From: Verrucomicrobiales bacterium
GTDB taxonomy: Bacteria; Verrucomicrobiota; Verrucomicrobiae; Limisphaerales; UBA1100
Direction of reading: 5' to 3'
DNA: 64,000 bases
Assembly (NCBI GenBank): GCA_002721895.1
Contig: PBLV01000057.1
Span: forward strand, 97,632-161,631
In this document: piece after piece, positions 35,475-44,886 of the stretch
Position numbering within the stretch: position 1 is the stretch's first letter
Layout of the letters: the number at the start of each line of letters is the position of its first letter
The notes under the pieces: generated by a model
What the model saw: only the letters and a program-made list of their open reading frames with translations
The model's database searches: none
Told to the model about the DNA's origin: nothing
Translations under genes and position numbers: made by a program

Positions 35475-36832
35475 GTGACGAATCCAAACACCGCAAGTTG
35501 GGGCTGTTTTCGGCGACTGCAGCCGTAATCGCCACCATGATCGGCGCGGGTATTTGGGGCACTACCGGTGGTTTCGCATACAAACTGGGCTCAGACTTTG
35601 CCGTTATATTAGTGTGGCTTTGCTGCGGATTACTGGCGCTCACTGGGGCGCTTTCACTGGGCGAACTGGGTGGCATGATGCCCCGCGCCGGTGGATGCTA
35701 TACATACATACGAAGAATATATGGCCCCACCGCAGGTTATCTAGCCGGCGTATTGAGTTCACTTCTGGCTTTCGTCGGGGCCATGGCGTTCATCGCCTTG
35801 ATGCTGGGATTTTATGTCCAAAAATTTATGCCCGACGTATCCTCGCCAACTGTCGCGTGCGTGGCGGTGGTGGGATTTTCCGCCATTCACTGCACGGGAT
35901 TACGCGAAGGCACATGGATCAATAATGCCTTCACCATATTCAAGATATTGGTGATCATCGCCTTTATCGTTGCTGGTTTAAGTGCCGAGGGCCGGGGGGT
36001 TCAAATCCAAATTGAGGGCGCCCCTGTTTTTAACACCGTGTTTGCTGCTGCCATGGTTTCCGCAAGCTTCGCCTATCTGGGATGGGAAACGACAACCTTT
36101 ATTGGCGGCGAGGTTAAGGATCCAGGGCGTGTCCTCCCATGGTCGCTGTTAATCGGCACCACGATCGTCATCATCCTGTACCTGCTGATCAATGTAGTTT
36201 ACCTCCACGCACAACCTCCCGAGGAAATGTTCGAACTGGGAAAAGACGGCCAAAGGAAGGGAATCGATGTGATCGGCCCGTATGTTTCCGAAAAACTTTT
36301 TGGCGCGGACATGGTTCGTTGGTTTAACGGGATGGTAATTGTCGTTCTCCTGTCTACGGTCAGCACCATCACCATGGTTGGCGGACGAATCCTCTATGCC
36401 ATGGCCCAAGCCGGGCAGCTCCCGCCAGCACTCGCCAAGTTGAACAAAAGGCAAGTGCCAGCCAATGCTCTCATTATCCAAGGCATCATCACGGTAGTCT
36501 TTATCCTCGCCGCAAACAATTTTGGCACCTTGGGCGATGTGCTCGATTACATCGGCCTACCCCTGACAATCATCATGGGGGCTACCGTTGCCGGCGTCTT
36601 AGTTCTGCGAAAAAGGGCACCCGACACCGAACGCCCGTTCCGCGTCCCCCTCTACCCGCTGCCTCCAATCCTTTTCATCGGCTTGGCTCTGTGGATGACG
36701 GTGTCTGTCGCCAAGGAAAACTGGGAGGTCGCCGTTGCCTCATCCATCACTGTCGGAATCATCTGGATTCTCAAGCCCGTGCTTGCCAAGGAGGTGATCC
36801 ACCCCAGAGACACAGAAAACACAGAAGTTTGA
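35471..36832 (+). CDS. APC-superfamily amino acid permease
   Basis: 453 aa from the GTG at 35471, overlapping the previous stop by 4 nt. It has about 12 membrane helices. The first helix has ATMIGAGIWGTTGGFAYKLG (the APC gap region), and LGELGGMMPRAGGCYTYIRR is the typical second-helix block of the LAT/APC family. It probably exchanges or imports amino acids with protons or other amino acids. The last 11 codons run into a REP-like palindrome, so the C-terminus (HPRDTENTEV) is repeat-derived. Confidence 0.91.
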   Translation: MSDESKHRKLGLFSATAAVIATMIGAGIWGTTGGFAYKLGSDFAVILVWLCCGLLALTGALSLGELGGMMPRAGGCYTYIRRIYGPTAGYLAGVLSSLLAFVGAMAFIALMLGFYVQKFMPDVSSPTVACVAVVGFSAIHCTGLREGTWINNAFTIFKILVIIAFIVAGLSAEGRGVQIQIEGAPVFNTVFAAAMVSASFAYLGWETTTFIGGEVKDPGRVLPWSLLIGTTIVIILYLLINVVYLHAQPPEEMFELGKDGQRKGIDVIGPYVSEKLFGADMVRWFNGMVIVVLLSTVSTITMVGGRILYAMAQAGQLPPALAKLNKRQVPANALIIQGIITVVFILAANNFGTLGDVLDYIGLPLTIIMGATVAGVLVLRKRAPDTERPFRVPLYPLPPILFIGLALWMTVSVAKENWEVAVASSITVGIIWILKPVLAKEVIHPRDTENTEV

Positions 36833-36867
36833 TTAACCTCTCTGGACCCTCTGTGACTCTGTGGTAA
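36802..36867. repeat. REP-like palindromic element (CACAGAG family)
   Basis: Two arms, roughly 36802-36828 (CACCCCAGAGACACAGAAAA) and 36838-36867 (ending CTCTGTGACTCTGTGGTAAT), form an imperfect inverted repeat of CACAGAG units. This is the widely scattered intergenic repeat of Verrucomicrobiota, Planctomycetota and other groups. It captures the stop of the permease gene. Confidence 0.75.
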
Positions 36868-36907
36868 TAATACTGACTTTCCCTGCCACCACGCTATCCT
36901 TTCTCCC

Positions 36908-39280
36908 ATGCGTTTCGCGTGGTTGTTTTTGGCAGCGTTTTCGCTGCAGGCAGTAGATTTCCAAAAGGACATCCAGCCGCTGCTGAAGAACAAATGTTCC
37001 CGATGTCACTCGGGGCATGAGGCCAAGGGTGGGTTTTCGATCAACACACGCACCACGTTGCTTGATGCCGCTATGCCGGGAGACAGTACAGGCAGCGAAC
37101 TGTTCAAGCGCATCATTTCCGACGATCCGGATGAGCGAATGCCGTCCAAAGGCAAGCCGCTGGAGGCCAGGGAAATTGCCTTGATCAAGGCATGGATCGA
37201 TGAGGGTATCACTTGGCCGGAAGGCTACAATTTTGCCGAGTGGCGCAAGGCGCCGCTGGCCCCCCGCGAAGTCCGGCTGGCCCCGGGGAAGGGCAACCCC
37301 ATCGACCGGCTGCTTGCACCCTATTTTGCAAAGCACAAGGTAGATACCTCCAAACTCGTGGACGACGCCACCTTCGCCCGCAGGGCTTGGCTGGACCTCA
37401 TCGGTTTATTGCCGCCGTTGGACGAATTAAAGCAATTCGAGGCGGACAAATCTCCCGACAAGCGGCCACAACTTGTCAACCGCCTGCTCTCCGACAACCG
37501 CGCCTATGCCGACCACTGGATGAGTTTCTGGAATGACCATTTGCGCAATGCCTATTTTGGACCCGGCTTTATTGATGGCGGGCGCCGGCAGATCACCGGC
37601 TGGCTTTACGGCTCCCTTTATTCCAATAAGCCGTACAATCAATTTGTCCATGAACTCGTCAGTGGCAAGGCCGGGGCGGAGGGCTTTCTCGCGGGCATCA
37701 AGTGGCGCGGCGCGGTCAATGCCAGCCAACGGCGCGAAATGCAGGCGGCCCAAAATCTCGCCCAAGTATTCATGGGCACAAACCTCAAGTGTGCCTCCTG
37801 CCACAACAGCTTTGTCAACTACTGGAAGCTGGAGGACAGCTATGCCCTCGCGGCCACTTTTGCCAATGACTCTCTGGAAATGCATCGCTGTGACCAGCCC
37901 ACCGGCAAGCCAGCCAAGCCACGCTTCATCTTCCCGGAACTCGGCAGCATCGATCCCAAGGCACCCCGAGCCGAGCGTCTCCAACAGCTCGCCGAATTGG
38001 TCACGAGCAACAAGAACGGTCGACTTCGACGCGTGATTGTCAACCGCCTTTGGTCTCGCCTGCTGGGCCGCGGCCTAATCGAGCCCTTGGACGACATGGA
38101 TCAGCCCTCATGGCATCCAGACCTGCTTGACTGGCTTGCCGGCAACCTCGCCGTTCACGGTCATGACCTGAAACACATCCTGCAACTTATCTGCACCAGC
38201 CGTGCCTATCAGCTGCCCTCTTCCGGACCGGCAGGGAAGAATTACGTTTTTCGCGGCCCTCTTCCCAAGCGGATGCATGCCGAGCAATTCATTGATGCCC
38301 TTTCCACTCTCAGCGGCCAATGGCAGCCCGGCGGCGCCTTTCGCAGCTTGGACGGCCGAAAACAGGGTGGCCAAGTCGGTGCCGTGGCCGCTGCCATCGC
38401 CACTCACCTGCCCAAGACCGGCGGCGATGGCAACCGGCCCTTGCCCCATTGGATTTGGTCGCAAAAAAACGCCGCCTCCACCGCTCCCCATGAAACCATT
38501 TACATCCGCAAATCGTTCACTCTGCCTGCCAAGCCGGCCAAGGCCGTAGGCATCGCTACCTGCGACAACGAATTCACCCTGTACATCAATGGCCGACGCG
38601 CCGCCAACAGTCAGGAGTGGAGCCGCCCCGCCCAATTCGATCTCACAAAACACCTGCGGCAAGGAGCCAACACCATCGCCGTCAAGGCCACCAACACCGC
38701 TCAAGGACCCGCCGGATTCATCCTGCGCCTGAACTTGGGAGCAGGCCGCCATCTCGTCACCGATAATACTTGGCTGGTGTCCACGGAAAGGCTCAATGGC
38801 TGGGACCAGCCCACATTTAAACCTCGCGGCTGGAAACACGCCGCGCCACTGGGCCCTCCCGGCGCCGGGCCATGGAAACTAGCGGGCACATTCGGCGGTT
38901 CATCCGCGGCCACAAATATCACCAATATTCGCGCTGTCCTTTCGCGCCTCGATCCGCTGCAAAGAGCCCTCGGACGGCCCAATCGCGATCAAGTCGTCAC
39001 CACTCGCGATACCCTGCCCACGCTCCTGCAGGCCCTGGAGTTGACCAATGGCAGCACTCTCGACAAATACCTGAAACAAGCCGCCACATACTGGCTGGAA
39101 AAGGAACCCAAGCCAGCCACTATGGCCGGCAGGGTGTACCAAGCTGCTCTGGGGCGGCTGCCCAGCCGCACGGAACACACCATTGCCCTAGAGACCCTCG
39201 GCCCCAAGCCTACCGTGGACAGCGCCGCGGATCTCCTGTGGATCCTTGTCATGTTGCCTGAATTCCAAATCATCCGCTAG
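36908..39280 (+). CDS. DUF1549/DUF1553 planctomycete-type c-cytochrome protein
   Basis: 790 aa. A signal peptide (1-15) precedes a c-type heme motif C30-S-R-C33-H34 in NKCSRCHSGHEA. DUF1549 follows (about 130-330), with the family cysteine motif CASCHNSFVNYW. DUF1553 then spans the rest. A beta-sandwich (galactose-binding-like) insert at about 527-657 interrupts DUF1553, marked by ETIYIRKSFTL, DNEFTLYINGRRA and LRQGANTIAVKATN. The gene ends 13 nt before the DUF1501 gene. The module is thought to be periplasmic; its reaction is unknown. Confidence 0.93.
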   Translation: MRFAWLFLAAFSLQAVDFQKDIQPLLKNKCSRCHSGHEAKGGFSINTRTTLLDAAMPGDSTGSELFKRIISDDPDERMPSKGKPLEAREIALIKAWIDEGITWPEGYNFAEWRKAPLAPREVRLAPGKGNPIDRLLAPYFAKHKVDTSKLVDDATFARRAWLDLIGLLPPLDELKQFEADKSPDKRPQLVNRLLSDNRAYADHWMSFWNDHLRNAYFGPGFIDGGRRQITGWLYGSLYSNKPYNQFVHELVSGKAGAEGFLAGIKWRGAVNASQRREMQAAQNLAQVFMGTNLKCASCHNSFVNYWKLEDSYALAATFANDSLEMHRCDQPTGKPAKPRFIFPELGSIDPKAPRAERLQQLAELVTSNKNGRLRRVIVNRLWSRLLGRGLIEPLDDMDQPSWHPDLLDWLAGNLAVHGHDLKHILQLICTSRAYQLPSSGPAGKNYVFRGPLPKRMHAEQFIDALSTLSGQWQPGGAFRSLDGRKQGGQVGAVAAAIATHLPKTGGDGNRPLPHWIWSQKNAASTAPHETIYIRKSFTLPAKPAKAVGIATCDNEFTLYINGRRAANSQEWSRPAQFDLTKHLRQGANTIAVKATNTAQGPAGFILRLNLGAGRHLVTDNTWLVSTERLNGWDQPTFKPRGWKHAAPLGPPGAGPWKLAGTFGGSSAATNITNIRAVLSRLDPLQRALGRPNRDQVVTTRDTLPTLLQALELTNGSTLDKYLKQAATYWLEKEPKPATMAGRVYQAALGRLPSRTEHTIALETLGPKPTVDSAADLLWILVMLPEFQIIR

Positions 39281-39293
39281 AATCCAAATAAAA

Positions 39294-40682
39294 ATGAAAC
39301 GCCGCGATTTCCTGAAGACCACCGCAGCAGCAGTCGGTACCACAGCCCTACCCACCTATGCAAATCTCGGGCCCAAGCCCGAGGCCAAGGTGGACACCGT
39401 CATCCTTTGCTGGATGGCTGGCGGCATGGCGTCCACGGAAACGTTTGATCCCAAGAAACACACCCCCTTTAAAAAAGGCCTCAAGTCCGACCAAGTTTTA
39501 AGCACCTTCCCGGCCATCGACACCGTCGTGGACAACATCAAGATTTGTCAGGGCTTCGAGCACATGGCCAAGGTCATGGATCGGGGAACGCTGATCCGCA
39601 CTCAAGTGGGTGCGGACCTTGGCTTCATTCTCCACTCACGCCACCAGTACCACTGGCACACCGGCTACGAGCCCCCCTTGACCGTTGCCGCGCCACACAT
39701 TGGCGCATGGATCGCCCACGCACGGGGCCGCAATCATCCCGCCCTGCCCGCCTTCATCGACATTGGCCAAACGCCGAATGGCGAGAGCGAGGAAATTAAG
39801 GCCTTCCAAACCGGCGGCTGCCTCGGCGCCGAGTTTAGTCCCTTCACTATTGATGACCCTGCCAACGCCATCAAGGCAGTCCGCCCGCCGGCGGGCATGA
39901 GTCCCGTGCGTTTCAAGGCGCGTTACCAGAATTATCTCCGCATGCTTAAGGCCAGTCCATCCTTCACGCAGGCTGATTCGCGCAAGCGCGACGAGCTAAT
40001 CAAGTCCATGGATGAAGCCTTCAACCTCCTCAGCAGCCCCGCCGCCAAGGCCTTCGATCTTTCGCTGGAACCAGAGAAAAGCGCCGCCCCCTACGGCCAA
40101 GGCAAATTCGGGCGCGGCTGCCTGCTCGCCAGGCGGCTGTGTGAAGTCGGCGCGCGTTTCATCGAGGTGACCAGTGACTATGGTCCGTTCAAGAGATGGG
40201 ACACCCATGAAAATGGACACACCCGTTTGACCGCCCTCAAGAAAGATATCGATCAGCCTCTAGCCCAGCTCGTTTTGGATCTTGAGGAACGCGGTCTGCT
40301 CAAGCGAACCCTGATCGTATTGGCCACCGAATTTAGCCGTGACATGCTGGTGGAAGGCAAGCCCGACAAGCAAGTGCGGGGTCAGGTACCCCAGCCCGAT
40401 GTTATCAACGACTTGAAATTCTACGGCATGCACCGTCATTTCACCGCGGCAGGCAGCGTGCTCATGCTGGGCGGCGGCGTGCAGCAAGGCCACCTCTACG
40501 GCAAGACCGCCGACGAGCGGCCCTGTAAAACCATCGCGGACCCCGCCACCATCACCGACATCCACGCAACCATCCTGCAAGCCATGGGCATCCCTCCCAC
40601 ACACCACGTCACCGCTGAACAGCGGCCCTTCTATGCCACCAAGGATGGCAAAGGCAAACCGCTCCCCGGGGTCTTGGCGTAG
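39294..40682 (+). CDS. DUF1501 family protein with Tat signal
   Basis: 462 aa from the ATG at 39294. The Tat leader is MKRRDFLKTTAAAVG. Core motifs are ILCWMAGGMASTETFDPKKH near the N-terminus, HSRHQYHWHTGYEPP, and the late VLATEFSRDMLVEGKP in place of the common WGGEFGRT. The motif change at the late site suggests a divergent subgroup. It is translated directly after the DUF1549/DUF1553 protein. Phosphatase-fold, exported, with unknown substrate. Confidence 0.92.
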   Translation: MKRRDFLKTTAAAVGTTALPTYANLGPKPEAKVDTVILCWMAGGMASTETFDPKKHTPFKKGLKSDQVLSTFPAIDTVVDNIKICQGFEHMAKVMDRGTLIRTQVGADLGFILHSRHQYHWHTGYEPPLTVAAPHIGAWIAHARGRNHPALPAFIDIGQTPNGESEEIKAFQTGGCLGAEFSPFTIDDPANAIKAVRPPAGMSPVRFKARYQNYLRMLKASPSFTQADSRKRDELIKSMDEAFNLLSSPAAKAFDLSLEPEKSAAPYGQGKFGRGCLLARRLCEVGARFIEVTSDYGPFKRWDTHENGHTRLTALKKDIDQPLAQLVLDLEERGLLKRTLIVLATEFSRDMLVEGKPDKQVRGQVPQPDVINDLKFYGMHRHFTAAGSVLMLGGGVQQGHLYGKTADERPCKTIADPATITDIHATILQAMGIPPTHHVTAEQRPFYATKDGKGKPLPGVLA

Positions 40683-40727
40683 CTGTAGCTCCTTGCCTCA
40701 GGTTGCGTTAGACCCCATCATCGCCCT

Positions 40728-41888
40728 GTGGAGATCACCAATGCACGGCTCATCTTGCCGGACGAAATCCGGCGTGGCTCCCTGTCTATTCGTGGTGGTC
40801 AAATTCACAAGCTCTCCTCCAATCCAAGCCCCAAAACACGAGGCGAATCCATCAATCTGCGCGGCGGATTTCTGGCACCCGGGTTCATCGATCTCCACAT
40901 CCATGGCGCCATGGGGCGCGACACCATGGAAGCCCGGCTGGACGCATTCCGGGACATTACGCAATTTCATCTGCGCGGAGGCACAACTTCATTGACGCTC
41001 ACCACGCTGTCCGCTGCGCAAAAGGACATTTTAAGGGTGCTTGATGCAGTTGCCCCCCTGCGCAACCAAGCCATTGGCGGCTCCCGGATTGCCGGCGTCC
41101 ACATCGAGGGCCCGTTCATCTCCAAGGAAAAAGTCGGCGCCCAAAACCCAAAATTTGTCCGCAATCCCACTGCCAAGGAATGGCAGCCCATCTTAAAATA
41201 TGGCCGGCTCATCACGCAGATGACGCTAGCCCCCGAGCTTCCCCGGGCCCTGTTGCTCATCAAGGCGCTCAGAAAAAACGGGAGCATCCCCAGCGCAGGC
41301 CACACCAACGCCGATGAGAAGGCACTGGAGCCCGCCCTAGGCGCCGGCATGAACCAAAGCACACACACCTTCAATGCAATGAGCAGCGTGTTCAAGCGGG
41401 GCGCCTACCGCGCGGCCGGCATGCTGGAATTTGCGTTGGCACGCGATGAGATTGCCTGCGAGCTGATTGCCGATGGCCAGCATGTGCCCCCGATCTGCAT
41501 GCGAATGCTCTTCAACGCCAAGCCGCGGGATAAGGTGGTGCTGATCACTGACGCCACCATGGGCGCGGGCCTGAAACCGGGGACCAAGTTTGAGTTGTAC
41601 GGCATTCAGTGCAAGGTCACGCCTGTGACAGCCACCGTGGCCTCCGGACAGGGTCTGGCTGGCAGCACATTGACGATGATGCGCGCCGTCCAGACCGCGG
41701 TTGAGCAGGCCGACATCCCGCTGGTCGATGCCGTCTTGGCCGCCTCGCTGAACCCGGCGCGCCAACTGGCCCGCGAAAACGAATGGGGCTCCATCGAGAA
41801 GGGAAAACGGGCCGATTTGGTCTGGTTTGACAACCGGTTCCGCGTCCGCGCCGTCTGGCTGGATGGCGACCTGCGATTTATGGCTTAG
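40728..41888 (+). CDS. nagA: N-acetylglucosamine-6-phosphate deacetylase
   Basis: 386 aa from the GTG at 40728. Metal and catalytic residues of the amidohydrolase fold are visible: LAPGFIDLHIHGAMG, GVHIEGPFIS (Glu), SAGHTNAD and STHTFNAMSS (His), and VLITDATMGAG (catalytic Asp). It removes acetate from GlcNAc-6-P, allowing amino sugars from peptidoglycan or chitin to enter glycolysis or wall recycling. Its 3' end overlaps the convergent epimerase by 4 nt. A ROK kinase further along could supply GlcNAc-6-P (inference). Confidence 0.95.
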   Translation: MEITNARLILPDEIRRGSLSIRGGQIHKLSSNPSPKTRGESINLRGGFLAPGFIDLHIHGAMGRDTMEARLDAFRDITQFHLRGGTTSLTLTTLSAAQKDILRVLDAVAPLRNQAIGGSRIAGVHIEGPFISKEKVGAQNPKFVRNPTAKEWQPILKYGRLITQMTLAPELPRALLLIKALRKNGSIPSAGHTNADEKALEPALGAGMNQSTHTFNAMSSVFKRGAYRAAGMLEFALARDEIACELIADGQHVPPICMRMLFNAKPRDKVVLITDATMGAGLKPGTKFELYGIQCKVTPVTATVASGQGLAGSTLTMMRAVQTAVEQADIPLVDAVLAASLNPARQLARENEWGSIEKGKRADLVWFDNRFRVRAVWLDGDLRFMA

Positions 41889-42766
41889 CCTCCAAGCAAA
41901 TCCCTCAGGGCCGGCTCCAAGCGCGCATGTTTAAATTCAAACCCCGCGTCCCGAAGCTTTCTGGATTCCACCCTCGTGCTGGCCAGTAACAGTCCATCCG
42001 CCATTTCTCCAAGGACAATCCTTGCCACAAAAGCCGGCAGTGGAAAAATCGTGGGGCGACGCAGTGCCCCGCCCAATGTCTTGGTGAATTGTTCGTTCGT
42101 GTCGGCATTGGCCGTCACATTCACTGCTCCACTCAACGACTTTTCCTGAAGCACAAATAATACCGCCTTAGCCGCATCGTGCAGAGTCACCCAGCTCCAC
42201 CACTGTCTTCCTGAACCCATCCGGCCCCCGACAAAGCAGCGGAAAGGTAGTCGCATTTTCGCCAACGCGCCTCCGTTGCCATCCAGCACCATCCCAAATC
42301 GAAGATGAACCACACGCACTCCCGCCTTGCTAGCGGACTCCGTTGCCCTTTCCCAATCATCTGCCAACTCCGCCAGAAAACCGCTGCCATGAGCAGATTC
42401 TTCATGCAGGATTTCCTCGCCACGGTCCCCGTAAATCCCAACCGCTGACGCCGACACCAAGATGTGAGGAGGAGTTTCCATGGCCGCCAAACTGTGACAC
42501 AGCAAGGCGGTTCCCTTAACCCGGCTTTCCCGCAATTCCTGCTTTTGAGCATGGGTCCACCGGCGCGCCCCGATGTTTTCCCCGGCCAAATGAACAACCG
42601 CCTCCACCCCCTTTAGGACACTGGCCGACGGCCCGGACAGCGGTGGATTCCACTGAAATTCGCCTCGGCCACGCGTCAACGGCAGAACCTCATAGCCCAC
42701 CCCTCGCAACGTGGACGCCACACCGCCACCAAGCAACCCACTCGATCCAGTAACAAGAACTTTCAC
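41885..42766 (-). CDS. TIGR01777-family SDR epimerase-like protein (YfcH type)
   Basis: 293 aa. The Rossmann glycine motif is VLVTGSSGLLGGGVAS, followed by VVHLAGENIGARRWT and the SASAVGIYGDRGEE motif. A DUF1731-type C-terminus has ESRKLRDAGFEFKHARLEPALRDLL. These are the hallmarks of the SDR39U1/YfcH family, whose substrate is not established; links to heme and chloroplast cofactors are known in other organisms. Cytoplasmic. It starts 11 nt from the tRNA-Arg 3' end on the same strand. Confidence 0.92.
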   Translation of the reverse strand: MKVLVTGSSGLLGGGVASTLRGVGYEVLPLTRGRGEFQWNPPLSGPSASVLKGVEAVVHLAGENIGARRWTHAQKQELRESRVKGTALLCHSLAAMETPPHILVSASAVGIYGDRGEEILHEESAHGSGFLAELADDWERATESASKAGVRVVHLRFGMVLDGNGGALAKMRLPFRCFVGGRMGSGRQWWSWVTLHDAAKAVLFVLQEKSLSGAVNVTANADTNEQFTKTLGGALRRPTIFPLPAFVARIVLGEMADGLLLASTRVESRKLRDAGFEFKHARLEPALRDLLGG

Positions 42767-42777
42767 GAAACATCAAA

Positions 42778-42854
42778 TGGCACTCCCGGCAGGATTCGAA
42801 CCTGCGACCTAAGGTTTAGGAAACCTCCGCTCTATCCAACTGAGCTACGGGAGC
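42778..42854 (-). tRNA. tRNA-Arg (CCT)
   Basis: A 77-nt cloverleaf on the minus strand with acceptor GCTCCCG/CGGGAGT, discriminator G and an encoded CCA. The anticodon loop is TTCCTAA, giving anticodon CCT, which reads AGG. The T-arm is GGTTCGAATCC. Confidence 0.97.
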
Positions 42855-42866
42855 CCTAGTTTAAGT

Positions 42867-43877
42867 TTAAAGTTTCAGGCGGGCGCCGGACTTGCGGATG
42901 GCTTCAGCGTTTTTGGTGAGAAATTCCCGAACACGCTCCACGGGAATAGCGAAAAACTCAACGCGGTTGGACCGCGCAATATTAATGCCCAAAAATTTGC
43001 CCTCTAGACTCAACAACGGACCGCCAATATCCGTGTTCGTCATGGTGATATCATGCTGAATCACGGTGCCAAAACCGCCGCGCCGCTTGGAAACTTTTCC
43101 ACTCATCCGCAGATTGCGCTCCTGCAGCCCAAACACATCAGTGAAATAGCCCAGTGTCACTTCAATGTTCATCTTTTCCCCTTCCCGGATGATGGATAGC
43201 GTGACTTTCTCTCCCGGATGGGCCTGAACGGTACTGCGCAGTTTTTCCCGTGTAAGCATTTCCTTCTTGTTGAATGCGAAAACGATGTCACCCCGACGAA
43301 GCCCTGCCTTCTGCGCCGGGCTCTTGGGGGTAACCGCATCCACCGTCACGCCGCCGTTGTCGCGGCCTTCATCACCCATTTGAATGCCAAGCGCGCCACC
43401 GGCCTTGGGAATCTCCCGCGTATACGCACTCACAATGCCACAGCGAATGCCGGGCCGGGCGTCGACCCCGGCGGTCAGCCAGTGGCCAATCTCCAGCTTA
43501 TCCGTGCTGCCCCACTCAATGCCGCAGGGATACCGAATGTCAGACTTGATCAGCGCGAGATCGGTTTGGTTATCGTAGGCAATCATGCGCCCACGGTGCA
43601 AACGTCGGTCGTTGCCCGCGATGCGAAATGGCTGGCGGGCATCCTGAATCTCACTGTACTTGGTCAAGATCAGTCCATCGTCAGTGATGAGTGTGCCAAT
43701 GCACAGAATCTTAACCCCGTCCATGAGGCTGACCTTGCATTTGCTGGCGATCTCCGCGGCATCTTCAAAAGCCGCCATGACCGCACGTCCATCTGTGCGT
43801 TGAGTGGAAGGCAGGGAAGCTGCCTGAGCAATCGGCAGCAGTGCGGCCAGAAGCAACAAGGTAATCGTTTTCTTCAT
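42867..43877 (-). CDS. HtrA-like pseudoprotease with PDZ inserted in the protease fold
   Basis: 336 aa with a signal peptide (1-20). It matches the trypsin-like S1C fold, but key residues are lost: the TNxH box is replaced by ILTKYSEI (no His), and the NSGGPL serine is replaced by TDIGGPL (Ile at about 284). The Asp region DLALIKSD is kept. A PDZ domain (about 165-255, GVTVDAVTPKSPAQKAGLRRGDIVF) lies between the two halves of the barrel rather than at the C-terminus. It follows an active HtrA-like gene by 15 nt. Likely a binding or chaperone partner, not a protease. Confidence 0.85.
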   Translation of the reverse strand: MKKTITLLLLAALLPIAQAASLPSTQRTDGRAVMAAFEDAAEIASKCKVSLMDGVKILCIGTLITDDGLILTKYSEIQDARQPFRIAGNDRRLHRGRMIAYDNQTDLALIKSDIRYPCGIEWGSTDKLEIGHWLTAGVDARPGIRCGIVSAYTREIPKAGGALGIQMGDEGRDNGGVTVDAVTPKSPAQKAGLRRGDIVFAFNKKEMLTREKLRSTVQAHPGEKVTLSIIREGEKMNIEVTLGYFTDVFGLQERNLRMSGKVSKRRGGFGTVIQHDITMTNTDIGGPLLSLEGKFLGINIARSNRVEFFAIPVERVREFLTKNAEAIRKSGARLKL

Positions 43878-43892
43878 TTCAACAATCAGGGT

Positions 43893-44846
43893 CTACGGGC
43901 GTTTGCCCAGTTTGAGATCAATGTCCATGCTCTTTCCTTCACGCTCAACGGAAAGGATGACTTCATCCCCTGCCTTGGTTTTTTCGATCAAGGCACGAAG
44001 ATCGCCACCCGCAAAAAGCTTGTGGCCATCGAAGTGGGTAATGATATCGCCGGGCTTAAGACCCGCCTTTTCCGCGACGGTATCTTCGCCCACACGGGTC
44101 ACACGCGCACCCTTGGGGTCCGTGGAAAAATTGACTCCAAGATATCCGCGCTCGCCTTCACCAATGGGCTTGACCGATTTGCCATCCTTTAAATCCTTCC
44201 AGTCATCGTGAAAGGCAATCATGGCCACGTGATAATTCTGGTCCGGCGCACTGGAAATCCGGCTGTGAATGCCAATCACCCGGCCGGATAGGTCGAAGAG
44301 CGGCCCTCCTGAATCTCCGCCCAGTAGCTTGCAATCCGTGCGAATGGTATCACGGGACACCGCGATCACCCTGCCCAACCGGAAAACCGCACCGCGCTTG
44401 GCATCCCAACCGCCCATGTTGCCCACCGCCACGACCCACTGGCCGATATCCGGCTGGCTGGGGCCCACAAAATCCACGATCGGCAGATCTTTCGGTTTCT
44501 TGATTTGGATCATACCCGAATCAGTCTTGGGGGAATTGCCCAAGGCCACCCCTTCAAATGTACGACCGTCGGACAGTATCACCTGAAACTTTTGCCCCGG
44601 CTTGCCCGAGACATGACCCGCCGTCAACACCAAGCCATCCTTGGAAACAATCACACCACTGCCCGCGCCCCGGCCCATCTTAACCGCCACGGTGGCGGCC
44701 CGGACCTCGTCGCGAATCTCGAGTACCTTCTTTTGCAGCGTCAAAAGGTCTTCAACACCTTCGGGCGTGCGCTTTTCCACAGGGTCGGCGGCATTCAGAA
44801 CGCCGACCGCCAACAGCACTGCTGATAGGAATGATAGTCTCTTCAT
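43893..44846 (-). CDS. HtrA/DegP-like serine protease with C-terminal PDZ
   Basis: 317 aa from the ATG at 44846 with a signal peptide (1-19). The catalytic triad is intact: His in LTAGHVSG, Asp in KTDSGMIQI, Ser in GGDSGGPLFDLSG. A single PDZ domain is at about 225-317 (RVGEDTVAEKAGLKPGDIITHFDG). It would act in the periplasm on misfolded or specific proteins. The next gene downstream is its catalytically dead relative, suggesting the two act as a pair. Confidence 0.9.
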   Translation of the reverse strand: MKRLSFLSAVLLAVGVLNAADPVEKRTPEGVEDLLTLQKKVLEIRDEVRAATVAVKMGRGAGSGVIVSKDGLVLTAGHVSGKPGQKFQVILSDGRTFEGVALGNSPKTDSGMIQIKKPKDLPIVDFVGPSQPDIGQWVVAVGNMGGWDAKRGAVFRLGRVIAVSRDTIRTDCKLLGGDSGGPLFDLSGRVIGIHSRISSAPDQNYHVAMIAFHDDWKDLKDGKSVKPIGEGERGYLGVNFSTDPKGARVTRVGEDTVAEKAGLKPGDIITHFDGHKLFAGGDLRALIEKTKAGDEVILSVEREGKSMDIDLKLGKRP

Positions 44847-44886
44847 GTAAAAATTCCCTGTTGTGGCTCGTCTTCCAAAAAATACC

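Noticed and set aside
36833..37336. Minus-strand ORF ending in an ESQRVQRG-type peptide
   Set aside because: It arises from the CACAGAG REP-like repeat and the antisense of the cytochrome-type gene.
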